Assembly: GCA_031267685.1 (NCBI GenBank)
Contig: JAIRYV010000009.1
Span: 1-64,000, forward strand
Length of the DNA stretch: 64,000 nt
Reading direction: 5' to 3'
Source of the DNA: Treponema sp.
Lineage (GTDB): Bacteria; Spirochaetota; Spirochaetia; Treponematales; Breznakiellaceae
This document shows, in pieces, positions 42,217 through 50,175 of the stretch. Position 1 is the stretch's first letter, and every line of letters begins with the position of its first letter. The notes below the pieces were generated by a model. The model was not told where the DNA came from and made no database searches. It saw nothing but the letters and a program-made list of their open reading frames with translations. Made by a program: the position numbers and the translations under genes.

Positions 42217-45096
42217 TTACTTCCAGTTTTCAGGATACAGCATAAACTCCGCAGGACCGTTTGGCAAAAGCCGCACTACCATCGCCTGTATGTCCGCCGG
42301 CGTCAACGCCTCATAGAACGACAAACGCTGGTTCAGACGGCTCAATGGCGACTGGTATATCACAGCCGAGTTACTGTAACTCTGCGCAATATAGTTATTA
42401 CTCTGAAGGTTCCTCTCGTAAATATTCTTCAGAATTTCAAGCGCCTTAGCAAAAGTGTCCGCATCAATATCGCCATTAGCAATCAGCTCAAGCTGCGCTT
42501 TCACCGCTGCTCTCAGTTCAGTAACACGATTCGGATCACAGCCAAAGAAGATATTCATCTGAAGCTCCTCGTCAGGCGGCAGAGGCTGAAGCGACACTGG
42601 CGCCGTTATGCTGTAAACGCCACCCAGTTTCTCACGGATTTCGCGCATGAGGACAATCTCCAGATACTCGGTTAACGCCTCACTCACCGCATTGTCAGCC
42701 TCACTGAACGGCTCATCGTTGAAGTAAGCCATGTAAACATAGCTCTGCTCTTCCCTGCCTTTGTAGATATTCTCTTCCATCTGCCCCGGGCGCGTGATTG
42801 ACGTATTCTCCCACTCATTGAAACGCTCACGATCCGACGGAATTGCCGCAAGGTAGGCTTCCGTGTACTCCCACATGGCGGCAATGTCAATGTTCCCCAC
42901 AAAGGTAAAGACATAATCAGCCGGGTTAAGAGCGCGACGCGCAAAGCTAAGCGCCTCATCAAGGTTCACGCGATCAAGGTCAGTAACGGTAAGCGGCATA
43001 AAATACGGGTTATTGCCCGCTATGACTCGGTTTATCTCATCACTGTAGTAGACTATGGGAACCTCCATGCGCTGAGTGAGGATAGCACGGTACTGTTCAA
43101 GGATAACCGTTATGATGTCAGCATCAATACGCGGATGGGTAAAACCAAGATACAGCAGTTCAAACAAGGTCTTGAGGTCATTGGTGGAGGCAGAGCCATT
43201 AACCGTGCGCGTCCACGCCGAATTTTCAAAGCCAACACTTACCTGCTTACCAGCAAGCTTTTTGCTCAGTTCCTGCTGAGTGTATGGCCCCATGCCAGAG
43301 GCATTGAGCAGCTCCGAACTCAGACGAGCACTGATGCTCTGTTCCACCGCCGCGCTGGTAATGCCGCCCCGCGCCTGTGCAACCAGCGTGATTTGGTTAT
43401 TCTGATTGGCGGTTTCTTTCAATATAACTGTAGCGCCATTGCTTAACTCCCAGATGAGCGCACCAGTTTCCTCGTCCAGTGCCTCCGCCACAATAAAGCC
43501 CGGTACTGGCTCCTCCTCAAGCAGTTCTTCGCCGAGGTCTTCATTCGTCGGCGGCGCTATAGGCGCGACAGCGGTCTGTACTACGAGTTGCTGCACCTGC
43601 GTTTTTGAAGGCAGCAGCGGTAGTTCACTATCCGGCGCAAGAATAAAGAGCGAAAGCTCGTTAGCAGCAAAGTATGCCCGCGCTGCCAATGCAATATCTC
43701 GGGCAGTGATGCCAGGAAGCAGACGTTGAACAGCGTCTAATTCCCATGAGACGCCTGGCACTAGTTCGTCTCGCAGGAAATGCTCGATAAGCTGTGAAAC
43801 ATAGAGATCGGAATCTATCCGGTCACGCTCGGAATCCTGCGTTTGTAAGCTGGACAAAAGCACCCGTTTAGCGCGATCAATCTCAGCGTCAGTAAAACCG
43901 TAACGCTCAATGCTCTTCTTTTCGAGCAAGAGCGCGCGAATCGCGTCTTCAAAGCCCCCACTCTTCGCCTCCGCAACCAAGACATAGAAGCGCGATGAGG
44001 CACCGTAGTTTTCAATCATCGTGCCAGCGTCCAGATACGGCGCGTCCGATTTCGCAGCAACATCGCTAAAACGACTGCCTATCATCTGCGCAATGAGCTT
44101 ATCAATAATAAGCTCACGGAACGCGGCAAGGTCAGTACCAACCTTCTTCTGCGGCAGTTTGTAATAAAGATAGGCAGCTCTAAAGGGGAACTCCGGGTCA
44201 GTGAAGGTTGCGGTTGAGAACGTCGCAGGTTTGGGCGGCGCGAGGTTGTATTCAGGGCGAACTGTAGGCGTCGCGGGTTTGGGCGCGGTAAAGTGCGCTG
44301 CCAGTTCCGCCTCTAAAGCCGCGCCATCAAAGTCTCCAACAAAGATGATCGCCATGTTATCCGGCTGATACCAGCGCTGATAGAATGCCTTGAGCTGCTC
44401 AGCGCTCGCAGTCTGAATTATTTCCGGTAACCCGATGGGCAGACGCACCGCATAGCGCGAATCCTTGAACAGTATCGGCAACAACTGCTGCCGTATCACA
44501 CGATCCACCGCGCCTAAGTTCATACGGTATTCTTCCATTATAACACCGCGCTCCTCATCAACGTCTTGCGGCGTAAAAGTAATGGCGTAAGACCAGTCGT
44601 CGATGATGGCCAGAGCCTTCTCTGGAATCTTCTTGACTCCGTTCACCATTTCAATCGGCGTCTCAATGCTATAAACCGTACTATCAAAGCCAGTATACGC
44701 ATTAGCGTCCGAGCCAAGACGCATACCAATAGAATTAAGGTATGCAAGTAGTTCTGCTTCGGGGAAACGCTCCGTGCCGTTAAAGGCCATGTGTTCAACG
44801 AAATGAGCAAGCCCGCGCTCGCTCTCAGTTTCAAGCACTGAGCCGGCATTCACCGCCAGTGTAAGAAATGCGCGATTTTCAGGTCGCGCATTTTCCAGAA
44901 TGTAATAACGCAGCCCGTTGGGAAGCGTTCCCTGCCACGCTTTTTCCATGAACGGCGCCGGATCACTTGGCCGTCCCAGTCCCCCGTATTTGTCAGCTTC
45001 GGGGTTGGCGTACAACACTGCCGGCAAAACGAGTCCTGCCATAATAAAAAGGAAGAACCTCAGCCACGCAGCTTTCGATAACAAATATGTATTCAT
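42217..45096 (-). CDS. M16-family (pitrilysin-like) zinc protease, secreted
   Basis: 959 residues. Signal peptide WLRFFLFIMAGLVLPAVLYA (cut near residue 30). The active N-terminal M16 domain has the inverted zinc motif HFVEH (H98, E101, H102) in GLAHFVEHMAFNGTERFPE with the distal glutamate in VDEERGVIMEEYR. Further M16-fold modules without the motif follow to residue 940, giving the clamshell typical of pitrilysins. Expected to degrade peptides in the periplasm. First gene of the run M16, YugP-like, MATE, kinase. Confidence 0.93.
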   Translation of the reverse strand: MNTYLLSKAAWLRFFLFIMAGLVLPAVLYANPEADKYGGLGRPSDPAPFMEKAWQGTLPNGLRYYILENARPENRAFLTLAVNAGSVLETESERGLAHFVEHMAFNGTERFPEAELLAYLNSIGMRLGSDANAYTGFDSTVYSIETPIEMVNGVKKIPEKALAIIDDWSYAITFTPQDVDEERGVIMEEYRMNLGAVDRVIRQQLLPILFKDSRYAVRLPIGLPEIIQTASAEQLKAFYQRWYQPDNMAIIFVGDFDGAALEAELAAHFTAPKPATPTVRPEYNLAPPKPATFSTATFTDPEFPFRAAYLYYKLPQKKVGTDLAAFRELIIDKLIAQMIGSRFSDVAAKSDAPYLDAGTMIENYGASSRFYVLVAEAKSGGFEDAIRALLLEKKSIERYGFTDAEIDRAKRVLLSSLQTQDSERDRIDSDLYVSQLIEHFLRDELVPGVSWELDAVQRLLPGITARDIALAARAYFAANELSLFILAPDSELPLLPSKTQVQQLVVQTAVAPIAPPTNEDLGEELLEEEPVPGFIVAEALDEETGALIWELSNGATVILKETANQNNQITLVAQARGGITSAAVEQSISARLSSELLNASGMGPYTQQELSKKLAGKQVSVGFENSAWTRTVNGSASTNDLKTLFELLYLGFTHPRIDADIITVILEQYRAILTQRMEVPIVYYSDEINRVIAGNNPYFMPLTVTDLDRVNLDEALSFARRALNPADYVFTFVGNIDIAAMWEYTEAYLAAIPSDRERFNEWENTSITRPGQMEENIYKGREEQSYVYMAYFNDEPFSEADNAVSEALTEYLEIVLMREIREKLGGVYSITAPVSLQPLPPDEELQMNIFFGCDPNRVTELRAAVKAQLELIANGDIDADTFAKALEILKNIYERNLQSNNYIAQSYSNSAVIYQSPLSRLNQRLSFYEALTPADIQAMVVRLLPNGPAEFMLYPENWK

Positions 45097-45157
45097 AAGC
45101 TATACTATAACAATTCATTTTATTTGCGTCTATCAACTATCAGCCAGCAACGCCACC

Positions 45158-45203
45158 GTGAGTACAAGCGACACACGGTGAACCATGCGCCGCTTGTACT
45201 CAC
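45158..45203 (-). terminator. Terminator of the Gfo/Idh/MocA oxidoreductase gene
   Basis: Arms GTGAGTACAAGCG and CGCTTGTACTCAC are perfect (13 bp) around a 20-base loop, starting 2 bases after the stop of the oxidoreductase gene. Confidence 0.75.
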
Positions 45204-45204
45204 G

Positions 45205-46284
45205 TTACTGCAACTTCACCGCCTGTATCTGCGCTTTCACGCAGAGTTCCGCGGCTTTGAAGCAGTGTTCTTGGGTCATGGCGTTCTCTGTGCGGTTGAG
45301 GCAGTCCAGAACAAGCTGGCCAAAGTAGGGATAGCCGACTTTGCCTTCAACATGGTAATAGGTTTCTTCCTTACCATTTGCCAGATAGAGATGCCCGCCG
45401 CCAGAGCCTTTCTGACCAAGCTGCATATACTTGCGCTGCTCAATAAAGCCCTCAGTTCCCAGAATCAAGGAACGCCCGTCGCCCCAATTCTGGAGACCGT
45501 CGGGCGTGAACCAGTCCACGCGAAAGTAGTGAGTCGCGCCATTATCCCCCACCAGCGTGGCATCGCCAAAGTCATCCAGTTCAGGATATTGGGGATGGTT
45601 GTAGTTCGCGATCTGGCTGTAGGCAACTTTAGCGTCTCTGACACCAGCATAGAACAAAAACTGCTCTATCTGATGACTGCCAATATCGCAGAGAATCCCG
45701 CCGTATTTTTCCTTCTTAAAGAACCAGTCTGGCCGCCCCGCCGCGCCCAGACGATGAGGGCCAGTTCCCAGCACTTGAATCACGCGGCCAATGGCTCCTT
45801 CCTCGATAAGCTGACCAGCAAATACCGCGCTTTCAACGTGGATGCGCTCACTGTAGTAGCACAGGTACTTTTTGCCAGTCTCCTTCACCTTAGCCTTCGC
45901 CGCCTCAAGCTGGACAAGCGTGGTCAGCGGCGCCTTGTCCGTGAAGTAGTCCTTGCCCGCGCTCATAACGCGCAGCCCCAGAGCGCAGCGCTCGCTTGTT
46001 ATTGCAGCGCCAGCCACCAGTTTCACCTCTGGATCAGCAAGAATTTCTTCTTCAGAACGCGCTGGTATCACGCTGGGGAAAGTTTTGCAGAACCGCTCAA
46101 CCTTCTTAGGGTCTGGGTCAAAGACGCTCTTCAAAACCGCACCAGCCTCGATAAGCCCGTTACACATACCGTAGATATGCCCATGATCCAGCGCAATAGC
46201 CGCGAATGTGAATTCCCCCGGCTTAACTACTGGATTGGGCTTGCCTTTGGGAGCATAGTTCATGCCCTCAGATTCCTTTGCCAT
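45205..46284 (-). CDS. Gfo/Idh/MocA-family oxidoreductase
   Basis: 359 residues. N-terminal Rossmann-like domain with FTFAAIALDHGHIYGMCNGLIEAGAVLKSVFDPDPKKVERF, then DKAPLTTLVQLEAAKAKVKETGK, the family's EKP-type motif, with D in place of E. The usual GxGxxG is replaced by LDHGHIYGM, so NAD(P) binding may be altered. The C-terminal substrate domain has GDNGATHYFRVDWFTPDG. Members act on sugars or inositols. Ribosome site AGGAG precedes the ATG by 8 bases. A single-gene unit with its own terminator. Confidence 0.85.
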   Translation of the reverse strand: MAKESEGMNYAPKGKPNPVVKPGEFTFAAIALDHGHIYGMCNGLIEAGAVLKSVFDPDPKKVERFCKTFPSVIPARSEEEILADPEVKLVAGAAITSERCALGLRVMSAGKDYFTDKAPLTTLVQLEAAKAKVKETGKKYLCYYSERIHVESAVFAGQLIEEGAIGRVIQVLGTGPHRLGAAGRPDWFFKKEKYGGILCDIGSHQIEQFLFYAGVRDAKVAYSQIANYNHPQYPELDDFGDATLVGDNGATHYFRVDWFTPDGLQNWGDGRSLILGTEGFIEQRKYMQLGQKGSGGGHLYLANGKEETYYHVEGKVGYPYFGQLVLDCLNRTENAMTQEHCFKAAELCVKAQIQAVKLQ

Positions 46285-46359
46285 ATAAACTCCTGAAATA
46301 CAAAGATAAAAATGAGTCTATCATACTATGATGATCTTGTTCGACCCACTTCCCCGCGC

Positions 46360-47121
46360 TCAGGTATGTTTTACCGCTCTTGTGGCGATATACTCCGGTG
46401 CATATTCCCTAAGCACGCCTGTATTATCATAATCTTCATATATATCCGTTAAAACAAATCCAGCTTTTAATTGTCCACCGATTTGTTCCTCCAAAGAGTG
46501 GCTGAACTGAATGTTATCATATTCGCTATTTATCTTTTCAAACAGCTCGTGGTTTTTAAGCGGGTTATAAGGCAGTTTATGTACCACGACAAGCGGCAGT
46601 TTCTCAATATCATCAAATAAAAAATTTATTGCATTATCCATTCCAGCCATTAAGACGCCGTTATCTTTTAGCACGCGATAACATTCATTCCAGATGTGAT
46701 ACACATCTTCGACATAACAATTTGACACAGGATGAAATATTAGGTCAAACTCAGCGTTATTGAACGGAAAGCGCTCAGTCATATCAGCTTTAACGATGTT
46801 TATCGAATACGCTTCTCTTTCGGAAACGTATTTTTCGCTAGCGAGTTGTTCGTCTGAATAGTCAAGCACAGTACAATCAGCGCCTAAAGCCGCGAAGACA
46901 GGCATCTGCTGTCCGCCGCCGCTTGCAAGCCCCAGCAACTTTTTCCCCTTTAGTGCGGGGAACCATTCCTGCGGAACGTATATGTTTGGCGTTAATAGCA
47001 CATGGCATTCCCCGTTTTTTGCTTTGAGGTAATCCTCATGACTGATAGGAATCCCCCATTCCCAGCCATTCTTTACCCATTTGTTGATCATAGCGACATT
47101 AACATCCGTATATTTTTGCAT
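46360..47121 (-). CDS. SAM-dependent class I methyltransferase
   Basis: 253 residues from ATG 47121 (GGGAG 9 bases upstream). SAM motif I is KLLGLASGGGQQMPVFAALGADCTVLDYSDEQL, motif II-like FDLIFHPVSNCYVEDVYHIWNECYRVLKDNGVLM. The N-terminal NVAMINKWVKNGWEWGIPISHEDYLKAK is typical of a small group of bacterial methyltransferases of unknown target. AT-rich relative to neighbours, which may indicate transfer. Monocistronic. Confidence 0.85.
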   Translation of the reverse strand: MQKYTDVNVAMINKWVKNGWEWGIPISHEDYLKAKNGECHVLLTPNIYVPQEWFPALKGKKLLGLASGGGQQMPVFAALGADCTVLDYSDEQLASEKYVSEREAYSINIVKADMTERFPFNNAEFDLIFHPVSNCYVEDVYHIWNECYRVLKDNGVLMAGMDNAINFLFDDIEKLPLVVVHKLPYNPLKNHELFEKINSEYDNIQFSHSLEEQIGGQLKAGFVLTDIYEDYDNTGVLREYAPEYIATRAVKHT

Positions 47122-47656
47122 TTTCACAACGCTCCCTTCTTGCAGCAACAGTAATATAGTTCTATAGTATATGCATTGCAATCCCTTGCCAGCTAGTCAA
47201 CGGGGCATAGTTTTGGAGTGCTTTCCCGATCAGGCCAGCTCTGGGCTTAGGCTTCGCGGGATCCTGTATGATGAACACCGTTCCCGGACGATTGCCAACG
47301 CCCCCAGCCCCTTGACTTTAACGGTGTCCCTTACATACACCAGCGCTGCAATGTGGATGATCCATTCTGTCGACAGAATGAAGCATTCTGTCTTCCGGAT
47401 GATCCATTCTGTCGACAGAACACGTCAGCCGTTTCAAACGGATGACCCATTTAGAGTCGTAATCTCAGCCCTGAATCACTAAAGCCTGTTCTGCATAGCG
47501 TAACACAGGGCAGCATTGAACCGCTTCGGTCATTTCCGAGCAGTCAGAAAAGTCCGTGTCCTTTGGGAGATGACCGGAGAAACACACATTCTTGACTGGC
47601 ACAAATGTTCTTGCGTATCCTTGCCGAACATTGACTAATGTACCTATATTATAACA
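47122..47656. other. Divergent intergenic region (methyltransferase / MarC protein)
   Basis: About 530 bases. It holds a small cluster of 21-bp units (47359-47421) and, near 47630-47655, an AT-rich likely promoter for the plus-strand gene (TTGACT then TATATTATAAC). A minus-strand open frame from about 47465 runs into the MarC gene but shows no recognised family. Confidence 0.5.
47359..47421. repeat. Three tandem 21-bp units (array 3)
   Basis: Units 1 and 3 (47359-47379, 47401-47421) are identical except for the last base; each holds the palindrome ATTCTGTCGACAGAAT. Unit 2 (47380-47400) shares GCATTCTGTC and a GGAT end. Period is exactly 21. The following 22 bases form another degenerate unit. 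Confidence 0.75.
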
Positions 47657-48316
47657 ATGCTTTCTCAATTTCTCCCGGTATTCTTTACCATGTTTATCGT
47701 TATTGATCCCATAGGCTTGGTTCCTCTGTATATTGGGCTTTCCTCTCACATTGAGTTCGGGCGGAAAATAAAGATCATCCGTAATGCCGTATGTATTGCT
47801 TTTGGGGTGCTTCTTGGCTCAGTCCTCATAGGGAAGCACGTACTCGCGCTTTTGGGCATAGAGGTTGGCTCTTTCTTCATCGCCGGCGGTATTATGCTCT
47901 TCATCGTTTCTATGGAAATGCTCTTTGGAAAGGCAAACCAATCTAAGGTTTCAAGCCGGGAGCGGTCGGACACTTCGGGGAGCGGAGAGGATGGCCAATC
48001 CTTGGCAGTCTTTCCTCTGGCGATTCCCATGCTGGCTGGTCCTGGGTCTATTACGGCAATCATACTGTATACGGGCAGTGCCGGAGAGACTCAGGAAACA
48101 GGCTCTGTTATGATGATGGTGATGCTAATCCTTGCTCTGCTCATCATCATGGCTATTGTGTGGATTGCCCTCAGAGGTTCCGAGCTTATACTGCGTATAC
48201 TGGGCAAGACGGGGGTTTCAGTGCTTGAGCGCATCATGGGGCTGCTTCTCTCTGGTCTGTCAGTGCAGTTTGTCTACAATGGCATTGCGCGTCTGGGGCT
48301 GCTTCTAGGGTTATAG
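47657..48316 (+). CDS. MarC/UPF0056-family membrane protein
   Basis: 219 residues with six predicted membrane segments. FFTMFIVIDPIGLVPLYIGLSSH and LGIEVGSFFIAGGIMLFIVSMEML are the conserved N-terminal features, and PLAIPMLAGPGSITAIIL is the central motif. Members are integral inner-membrane proteins, one group of which (SnatA) moves neutral amino acids. No antibiotic-resistance role is implied. A T-rich and TATATTATAAC-containing promoter lies immediately before the ATG, so the leader is short. Confidence 0.9.
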   Translation: MLSQFLPVFFTMFIVIDPIGLVPLYIGLSSHIEFGRKIKIIRNAVCIAFGVLLGSVLIGKHVLALLGIEVGSFFIAGGIMLFIVSMEMLFGKANQSKVSSRERSDTSGSGEDGQSLAVFPLAIPMLAGPGSITAIILYTGSAGETQETGSVMMMVMLILALLIIMAIVWIALRGSELILRILGKTGVSVLERIMGLLLSGLSVQFVYNGIARLGLLLGL

Positions 48317-48472
48317 CAAGAAAAAGGACAATAGCTAACCTTGCGTTTGACATACGTATCACCTTCGTTAAGGATATACCATTGGCACAAGGCTCTGTGC
48401 AGAAAGTGTTTGCCTTACACCTTAACAAATGCCCGGTGAAGCTGTATAGTGAAGGCGGAGGTTTAAGAAAAC

Positions 48473-48763
48473 ATGCTTTCAAGAGAAGATTTTGTGTTTA
48501 CCATTGGCTATGACGGGCCAATGGCAGTGGTGGATAGTCAGGCAAAGCGGCGTTATGCGGCGCTTTCCACGCGGGAGCTTGCGGAAAAAGGGCTGTTTCG
48601 TGCGGCCTATTCATCGGCGCTTTACGCAAAAAGCCGGGAGGAGCTGCACATGGTGGTGGATATATACAACAAAATAGCAGGAGCGTCCTTTACTGTGGAC
48701 TCGCCGTTAGATCGGCTCTTCGGGGTGTTTCCTGTGGAGGTCAAACGCTCTATAGCGCTATGA
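48473..48763 (+). CDS. Conserved small hypothetical protein
   Basis: 96 residues, no recognised domain. The N-terminus DFVFTIGYDGPMAVVDSQAKRRYAALSTRELAEKGLFRAAYSSALYA and the central helix EELHMVVDIYNKIAG suggest a small alpha/beta protein. The stop overlaps the ATG of the glycosylase gene by 4 bases, so the pair is coupled. Upstream GGAGG lies 11 bases before the ATG. A function linked to the glycosylase is possible. Confidence 0.7.
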   Translation: MLSREDFVFTIGYDGPMAVVDSQAKRRYAALSTRELAEKGLFRAAYSSALYAKSREELHMVVDIYNKIAGASFTVDSPLDRLFGVFPVEVKRSIAL

Positions 48764-49419
48764 TGGGTAAAACCGATTTAGGCATGCTCTACGCCAGCAT
48801 ACACAACGAGGTTGAGGCGCGGCTGGAAGAGTTCCGTGTACTTTGGGCGCATGGCTCAGACAGTGAACTGTTGCGTGAACTGTGTTTCTGTATCTGCACA
48901 CCCCAGACTAACGCGAAACGTGCATGGGCTGCGGTGAACCAGCTGGCGGATTCTGGCTTGCTTGAAAGCGGCGCCGACGATAGTGCTGCGAGGGAGATGC
49001 TTGCCTCGGTGTTGCGTGGGAGCGGCGTCCGTTTTCACAACAACAAGGCTGCGTACATTGCGGCTAACCAGCGGCTTTTCTTCCCGAACCCCAGAAGCAT
49101 GATTGCCAGCATATTGAGCCACGGTGTCAGAGAGGCGCGTGCAAGTTTGGCGCTTCGGGTTGCTGGCTGGGGGCTTAAAGAGGCGTCGCACTTCTTGCGT
49201 AACATTGGTCAGGGAAGCGAAATCTGTATTCTGGACCGGCATATCCTGCGGCAGCTTGTGGACTATGGCGTTATCGCGGCAATGCCCAGAACACTGTCGG
49301 CAAAGGTTTATCTTGAGACTGAACGCGCCATGACGTGCTTTGCGCATGATGAGGGTGTGCCGCTTGACGCGCTGGATTTGATACTATGGTTTAAGGCAAA
49401 AGGAGAGGTATTCAGATAG
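48760..49419 (+). CDS. 8-oxoguanine DNA glycosylase/lyase, Ogg2-type
   Basis: 219 residues of the HhH-GPD fold. [26 protein letters not shown] and [15 protein letters not shown] followed by [17 protein letters not shown] match the Ogg2 group known from archaea and Thermotoga. The lysine of GLKEAS is the expected Schiff-base nucleophile, and the aspartate of ILDRH the activating acid. It removes 8-oxoG from DNA. Overlaps the preceding small gene and lies 25 bases before a rubredoxin fusion, which fits an oxygen-response cluster. Confidence 0.88.
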   Translation: MMGKTDLGMLYASIHNEVEARLEEFRVLWAHGSDSELLRELCFCICTPQTNAKRAWAAVNQLADSGLLESGADDSAAREMLASVLRGSGVRFHNNKAAYIAANQRLFFPNPRSMIASILSHGVREARASLALRVAGWGLKEASHFLRNIGQGSEICILDRHILRQLVDYGVIAAMPRTLSAKVYLETERAMTCFAHDEGVPLDALDLILWFKAKGEVFR

Positions 49420-49444
49420 GCTTTTTCTGTGTATACTATGCATT

Positions 49445-50119
49445 ATGAATACTTTAGCGTTACAAAACCTAAGTTACGGTATGTATGTCATCGGGACCAC
49501 GGACGGAGAGAAGCTCACCGGCTGCGTGGTCAACACGGTGGTACAGGCCGCATCCGCGCCGGCGTTGGTAACGGTTTCCGTTAACCACAAAAACCTGACC
49601 AATCAGTGCCTGAAAAAGCACAAACTGTTCTCGGTCTCTATTCTATCAGAAGCCGCAGATTCAGGCGTCATTGGAACTTTCGGCTTTCATTCAGGCAGAG
49701 ATACAGACAAGTTCGCCACTGTCCCTCATAGTCTGACCACATCTGGAATGCCGGTTTTGAACACCGGCACTTGCGGCTGGCTTGAGTGCAGAGTGCGCGA
49801 CTCTTTCGACCTTGAAACCCACACGATGTTCATCGCTGAAGTTCTTGATGCGGAGCGCTTGGACGGCGTTCCCATGACCTATTCATACTACCATCGCGTC
49901 ATAAAAGGCGCGTCCCCTGCTAATGCCCCAACGTATGTGCCTCAATCCGCACCTGTGGAGTTACCAGTAAGCGTGGCAGCGCCTGCATCTGCTGCCACAT
50001 GGGTCTGCGATGTCTGCGAATATGTATACGATGGCGAGGATGGTCCCTTTGAATCCCTGCCTGACGACTGGGTATGTCCGATCTGCGGCGTGTCCAAAAG
50101 TCAGTTCTCACAGAAGTAG
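49445..50119 (+). CDS. hrb: Flavin reductase-like protein fused to rubredoxin (high-molecular-weight rubredoxin)
   Basis: 224 residues. Residues 1-155 form an FMN-binding split barrel ([35 protein letters not shown]). A linker of about 30 residues rich in Ala and Pro follows. The C-terminal rubredoxin has CDVCEYVYD and CPICG, the four iron ligands. In acetogens this NADH-dependent protein feeds electrons to a flavodiiron protein that reduces O2 or NO. The partner FprA is not in the window. A hairpin terminator follows. Confidence 0.92.
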   Translation: MNTLALQNLSYGMYVIGTTDGEKLTGCVVNTVVQAASAPALVTVSVNHKNLTNQCLKKHKLFSVSILSEAADSGVIGTFGFHSGRDTDKFATVPHSLTTSGMPVLNTGTCGWLECRVRDSFDLETHTMFIAEVLDAERLDGVPMTYSYYHRVIKGASPANAPTYVPQSAPVELPVSVAAPASAATWVCDVCEYVYDGEDGPFESLPDDWVCPICGVSKSQFSQK

Positions 50120-50134
50120 TGTTAGCGGGATGTC

Positions 50135-50168
50135 AGCGAATGATGGCTGCTCATTGCCACCATTCGCT
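50135..50168. terminator. Bidirectional hairpin terminator
   Basis: AGCGAATGATGG and CCACCATTCGCT pair with a single bulge around a 10-base loop between the converging hrb and helicase genes; CTCTTCT follows on plus. Confidence 0.75.
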
Positions 50169-50175
50169 GGCTCTT

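Noticed and set aside
45124-46296. Long plus-strand frame of 390 residues
   Set aside because: It is antisense to the Gfo/Idh/MocA oxidoreductase, which has clear motifs, a ribosome site and a terminator.
47465-47749. Minus-strand gene of 94 residues before and overlapping the MarC gene
   Set aside because: It overlaps the MarC gene start, has no ribosome site or family match; a decayed fragment cannot be excluded.
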